From an uncultured bacterium (GTDB taxonomy: Bacteria > Bacillota > Clostridia > TANB77 > CAG-508): 15,226 nucleotides of DNA. The position numbers were made by a program, and so were the translations under genes. The notes under the pieces are model-generated. The model did not search any database and was not told the DNA's origin. It saw only the letters and a list, made by a program, of their open reading frames with translations. The stretch is from the NCBI GenBank assembly GCA_905214245.1, contig CAJMLO010000028.1, forward strand, positions 1 through 15,226. The letters are read 5' to 3'. Shown piece by piece: positions 14,294 to 15,226 of this stretch. The first letter of the stretch is position 1. Each line of letters begins with the position of its first letter.

Positions 14294-15226
14294 TTAAAAA
14301 TTATTAGATTGATTATTTTCGGCTTTTAATTTAGCTGTGTTTGCAGTTTCTATACTGTTTGTACACCATGTATTTACATCTAGCAAGCTATTATATGATA
14401 GAAATGATGTTTCTATTATTATATTAGGATATAATTGTTTAAATTGTTTTGCTACTTGATTTGCGATTCCAAGCATCTGAGCATATATAAGGTATTCTTC
14501 AAATAGATGAACTTCGATTGCTTCTCTGTCTTTTATTAAAGTGTAGTCTATCAAATAATTTTTTAATCCTGAAATTTGTCTTAATTCTTCTGTTAGAGAA
14601 GGTTGAAAATTATACATAGATTTTTTTTCTTCTAAAATAATATCTCCAGATGATATGAGATTTTTTTGCTCACTTTTAATAAGTTCATCAAACCATCCTA
14701 ATATTTTGTTATAGTTTGTGATACACCAACTTTCAAATTCTTTATTTTCAAGGATTCCATCCATGCTTGCTTGTGCAAACATTTCATATAAATCAAATTC
14801 CTTATTATTTGTTATCTTTGAAGTATCAGTTTCCAATAAAACGATTGATATTTTGTTATTAATATTTTGAATTTTAACAATATCATCTTTAATCCATTTT
14901 AATATAATAGCACCTAAAATATCAGTTTTATTTTTCAAAAGGTCTCCTTTATAAGCGAGAAAATATGCTTTATAAATATTGACACATGGGATATCTCTAA
15001 AATAGAATGTATTTCTTTTTAATTCATTTTTAGTGATGCCTAAATTAAACTTATTGTCAGTACTTGATACAGTGAATAAAATCTTAAAAGTTATGTATAT
15101 AAAAATGGGAGATAAAATTGAGGACATTATTATAATTCGAGTTCGTTGTCTTTGTGGACTTGCTATTGAAGTTGCTTTAACATTACTAAAAAGAGCTAGA
15201 GCAATAAAAAATAGTAATGTTAAAAG
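14294..15226 (-). CDS. DUF2207 paralogue lacking the extracytoplasmic domain (5' partial)
   Basis: The frame ends at 14294 and stays open to the window edge, so the true start lies outside. The first visible ATG (15127) would give 277 residues, but the in-frame codons before it encode LLTLLFFIALALFSNVKA, identical to residues 9-26 of the downstream paralogue. I therefore read it as one gene starting at a signal peptide about 24 bp beyond the edge. The signal peptide is followed by a short basic linker (SPQRQRTR), a membrane helix (about 15134-15060) and the cytoplasmic domain (FNLGITKNELK through YPNIIIETS), largely alignable with the paralogue. Roughly 220 residues of DUF2207 domain are missing and the Gly-rich tail is replaced by ENNQSNNF. 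The TAA overlaps the ribosome binding site of the next gene, indicating one operon with coupled translation. It may be functional or a decaying copy; the open frame favours the former. Confidence 0.75.
   Translation of the reverse strand, partial: LLTLLFFIALALFSNVKATSIASPQRQRTRIIIMSSILSPIFIYITFKILFTVSSTDNKFNLGITKNELKRNTFYFRDIPCVNIYKAYFLAYKGDLLKNKTDILGAIILKWIKDDIVKIQNINNKISIVLLETDTSKITNNKEFDLYEMFAQASMDGILENKEFESWCITNYNKILGWFDELIKSEQKNLISSGDIILEEKKSMYNFQPSLTEELRQISGLKNYLIDYTLIKDREAIEVHLFEEYLIYAQMLGIANQVAKQFKQLYPNIIIETSFLSYNSLLDVNTWCTNSIETANTAKLKAENNQSNNF
15172..15226 (-). repeat. Signal-peptide direct repeat, copy in the truncated paralogue
   Basis: This is identical to 14203-14257 over 55 bp and in the same orientation, 969 bp away. 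The first mismatch is at 15171, close to the codon where the two proteins part (KAT here, KAN in the other copy). The identity points to recent duplication or gene conversion of this end. Confidence 0.9.

Overview
The window is a strongly AT-rich, gene-dense chromosomal segment from a low-GC, endospore-forming Firmicute, most likely a Clostridia-class anaerobe. The reasons are the gene order ftsQ/divIB - DUF881 - DUF881 - sbp - ftsA - ftsZ - spoIIGA - sigE - sigG, which matches the distal end of the Bacillus/Clostridium division and cell wall (dcw) cluster, together with strong AGGAGG-type ribosome binding sites and several TTG starts. The bpr/bpf genes that lie between ftsZ and spoIIGA in Bacillus subtilis are absent here.

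Layout: (1) 1-60 is the tail of an upstream gene encoding a hydrophobic C-terminus, followed by a strong terminator and a good sigma-A-type promoter. (2) 207-2989 holds a membrane-anchored DUF3298/RsiV-like protein and DNA topoisomerase III (topB), closed by a GAAA-loop terminator. (3) 3125-7379 is murA, ftsQ/divIB, two consecutive DUF881 genes and the small basic protein gene, with contacts from a TAA/ATG junction to a 4-bp overlap, so probably one operon. (4) 7380-7498 is a regulatory gap with four 11-bp-phased copies of TATTACAAA, a fifth inverted copy over the predicted -10, and a promoter for ftsA-ftsZ (7499-9904), which ends at a terminator. (5) 10039-12514 is the sporulation block spoIIGA-sigE-sigG. 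Its own promoter has an unusually long spacer, and a hairpin abuts the sigG ribosome binding site. (6) 12602-15226, on the minus strand and convergent with sigG, holds two tandem DUF2207 (YciQ-like) membrane protein genes. The upstream copy runs off the window and appears to have lost the whole extracytoplasmic DUF2207 domain while keeping an almost identical signal-peptide sequence.

How the genes work together: MurA makes the first committed peptidoglycan precursor. FtsQ, FtsA and FtsZ build the division septum, and the DUF881 and Sbp proteins are membrane proteins encoded with them. SpoIIGA activates pro-sigma-E in the mother cell, and sigma-G drives late forespore genes. Most of this is conserved core biology. 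The parts most worth a second look are the phased repeat array before ftsA, the sigG leader hairpin and the domain-loss paralogue at the right edge.
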